NCBI GenBank assembly: GCA_910577665.1
Contig: CAJTOJ010000035.1
Coordinates: 1,294-37,623 of the forward strand
Length of the DNA: 36,330 nucleotides
Source: an uncultured Acetatifactor sp.
GTDB taxonomy: Bacteria; Bacillota; Clostridia; Lachnospirales; Lachnospiraceae
Direction: 5' to 3'
The translations under genes and the position numbers were made by a program. Under the pieces are notes generated by a model. The model was not told where the DNA came from. It worked only from the letters and a program-made list of their open reading frames with translations, and did no database searches. Each line of letters starts with the position of its first letter. Position 1 is the first letter of the stretch. Of this stretch, positions 34,791 through 36,330 are shown one piece after another.

Positions 34791-34928
34791 ACCACAGGAA
34801 TCAAAGATCAAGGCAAAACAGGCGGCAGTCTCGGGTATGCCACGCAAAGAACGCGTGAAACCACCTGGCGGTAATACCGGGAGAACCGTAACAGGCAACC
34901 GCTTGTATGTGTACAGGGAGGTATGGAT

Positions 34929-36269
34929 ATGAATAAAGATCTGACGGTGGGGGATCCGGGAAAAGTATTGTGGAGATTCTGCCTGCCCTTGTTTGGAAGT
35001 ATCATTTTCCAGCAGCTGTACAACATAGCAGACAGTTTTGTGGTAGGGAAATTTGTGGGAGAGAATGCCCTGGCAGCAGTTGGTAACAGCTATGAGATCA
35101 CGCTGATCTTCATAGCGTTTGCCTTTGGGTGTAACATCGGCTGCTCGGTGATTGTATCCAGACTTTTCGGAACCAGGGAGTACGGGGAGATGAAGACAGC
35201 GGTGTATACTTCCCTGATTGCCACAGGCGTGCTGTGCGGTGTGTTGATGCTGTCTGGCATCTGCTGCTGTGGAAGCCTGCTGCAGATGATCCACACCCCG
35301 GCGGAGGTGCTGGCAGATTCGGCGTTATACCTGGATATCTACATCTGGGGACTGCCTTTTTTGTTTTTTTACAATGTGTGTACGGGAATCTTTTCGGCTC
35401 TGGGAGACTCCCGGACGCCGTTTACTTTCCTGGCGGCTTCCTCCCTGGCCAATGTGGGTGTGGATATCCTGTTCGTGCGCTCCTTTCACATGGGGGTGGC
35501 CGGGGTGGCCTGGGCCACCTTTCTGTGCCAGGGTGTCAGCTGTGTGCTGGCGCTGCTTTTTGTACTGCGGAGGCTGGCAGCCATCCGGCTGGAAAAACGG
35601 GTTTCTGTCTTTTCCTGGAGACTGCTGGGCCGTATAGCAGTGATTGCCATTCCCAGCATCCTACAGCAGAGCTTCGTATCTGTGGGGAATATCATATTGC
35701 AGGGAATTATCAACGGATTCGGCCCTGGCGTCATGGCAGGTTATTCGGCGGCGGTGAAGCTGAACAACCTGGTGATCACTTCCCTGACCACCCTGGGGAA
35801 CGGCATCTCCAACTTTACCTCCCAGAACATCGGGGCCGGGAAGATGGAACGGGTGAGACAGGGCTTCAAGGCCGGGTGGAAGCTGGTGTGGCTGCTGTGT
35901 GTGCCCCTGGTGGCACTGTATCTGGCGGCAGGCCGTTACCTGGTATACCTGTTTATGGAAAATATCACCGGTGAGGCGATTGACACAGGTGTCATATTTC
36001 TGCGCATTGTTTCGCCATTCTATTTCCTGATTTCCATCAAGCTGGTAGCAGATGGCATCCTGAGGGGAGCAGGACTTATGGGCCGGTTCATGATTGCCAC
36101 CTTTACCGACCTGGTGCTTCGGGTGGTGTTGGCCTTTGTGCTGTCGGCATCCTTCGGTTCCACAGGAATCTGGTGTGCATGGCCGGTGGGCTGGGTACTG
36201 GGCACGGTGTTGTCGGTGGTGTTCTACAGAAAGGGACCCTGGAGGGAGAAACGGCAGGGCGTCCTGTAA
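34929..36269 (+). CDS. MATE family multidrug/cation efflux transporter
   Basis: A 446-residue inner-membrane transporter with about 12 membrane spans and the two MatE halves. Motifs include QQLYNIADSFVVGKFVGENALAA without gaps in the first half and FTSQNIGAGK in the second. It exports drugs or metabolites using Na+ or H+. I choose ATG 34929 because AGGGAGG lies seven bases upstream; ATG 34923 is too close to it. It is divergent from a LysR gene. Substrate is unknown. An inverted repeat follows at 36276. Confidence 0.94.
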   Translation: MNKDLTVGDPGKVLWRFCLPLFGSIIFQQLYNIADSFVVGKFVGENALAAVGNSYEITLIFIAFAFGCNIGCSVIVSRLFGTREYGEMKTAVYTSLIATGVLCGVLMLSGICCCGSLLQMIHTPAEVLADSALYLDIYIWGLPFLFFYNVCTGIFSALGDSRTPFTFLAASSLANVGVDILFVRSFHMGVAGVAWATFLCQGVSCVLALLFVLRRLAAIRLEKRVSVFSWRLLGRIAVIAIPSILQQSFVSVGNIILQGIINGFGPGVMAGYSAAVKLNNLVITSLTTLGNGISNFTSQNIGAGKMERVRQGFKAGWKLVWLLCVPLVALYLAAGRYLVYLFMENITGEAIDTGVIFLRIVSPFYFLISIKLVADGILRGAGLMGRFMIATFTDLVLRVVLAFVLSASFGSTGIWCAWPVGWVLGTVLSVVFYRKGPWREKRQGVL

Positions 36270-36275
36270 ACGATC

Positions 36276-36309
36276 CGTAACAGTTCAGTCAGGGCACTGA
36301 ACTGTTACG
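36276..36309. repeat. Perfect 14-base inverted repeat after the MATE gene
   Basis: CGTAACAGTTCAGT and ACTGAACTGTTACG form a perfect 14-base-pair stem with loop CAGGGC. No T run follows on the plus strand, so it is a weak terminator at best. Its right arm shares GAACTGTTACGA with 27710-27721. It may be a dispersed intergenic repeat or a processing site. Confidence 0.7.
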
Positions 36310-36330
36310 AGAATGCACACAAAACGCGAA

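Overview
The window looks like chromosomal DNA from a spore-forming, gut-type Lachnospiraceae (Clostridia). Supporting signs are strong AGGAGG-type ribosome binding sites, moderately high GC with Firmicutes-type proteins, Clostridia-type sporulation genes (yabP, yabQ, spoIIE, a CotS-family gene), and a Bacillus-like order rqcP-yabP-yabQ-divIC-spoIIE-tilS-hpt-ftsH. The genus cannot be named from sequence alone. No rRNA, tRNA, CRISPR array, transposase or phage gene was seen.

Bases 1-8375 hold a plus-strand carbohydrate locus. It has the end of an LplB-type permease, an LplC-type permease, a large lipoprotein solute-binding protein, a GH105 unsaturated rhamnogalacturonyl hydrolase, a CE12-type SGNH acetylesterase with SLH-like C-terminal repeats, and a GH112 phosphorylase. 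Together they suggest import of pectin (rhamnogalacturonan-I) oligosaccharides followed by intracellular deacetylation, removal of the unsaturated uronic acid, and phosphorolysis of galactosyl-rhamnose units. A bidirectional terminator separates this locus from a minus-strand two-TM protein of unknown function (8610-9734).

Bases 9972-17569 carry an M3 oligopeptidase, a membrane-anchored parvulin-like protein lacking the usual catalytic histidine, CCA-adding enzyme, a CotS-family kinase-like spore protein and a membrane-anchored PEGA protein. Bases 17724-25220 are the conserved core: hup, rqcP, yabP, yabQ, divIC, spoIIE, tilS, hpt, ftsH. spoIIE lacks its multi-spanning membrane domain, yet its promoter has the unusual long spacer and 0A-box arrangement known from Bacillus subtilis spoIIE. 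tilS runs about 146 bases into hpt.

Bases 25221-36330 hold an intergenic region with a strong terminator, a GH13 enzyme, a four-gene operon (secreted FG-GAP/VCBS-like protein, response regulator, histidine kinase, membrane-anchored protein), a membrane-anchored fusion of a peptidoglycan amidase with a polysaccharide deacetylase, and a LysR regulator divergent from a MATE efflux protein with a clear operator between them. The most unusual items are the amidase-deacetylase fusion (it could combine the CwlD and PdaA steps of cortex muramic-lactam formation), the soluble SpoIIE, the SLH-bearing cytoplasmic esterase, and the secreted-protein/two-component operon.
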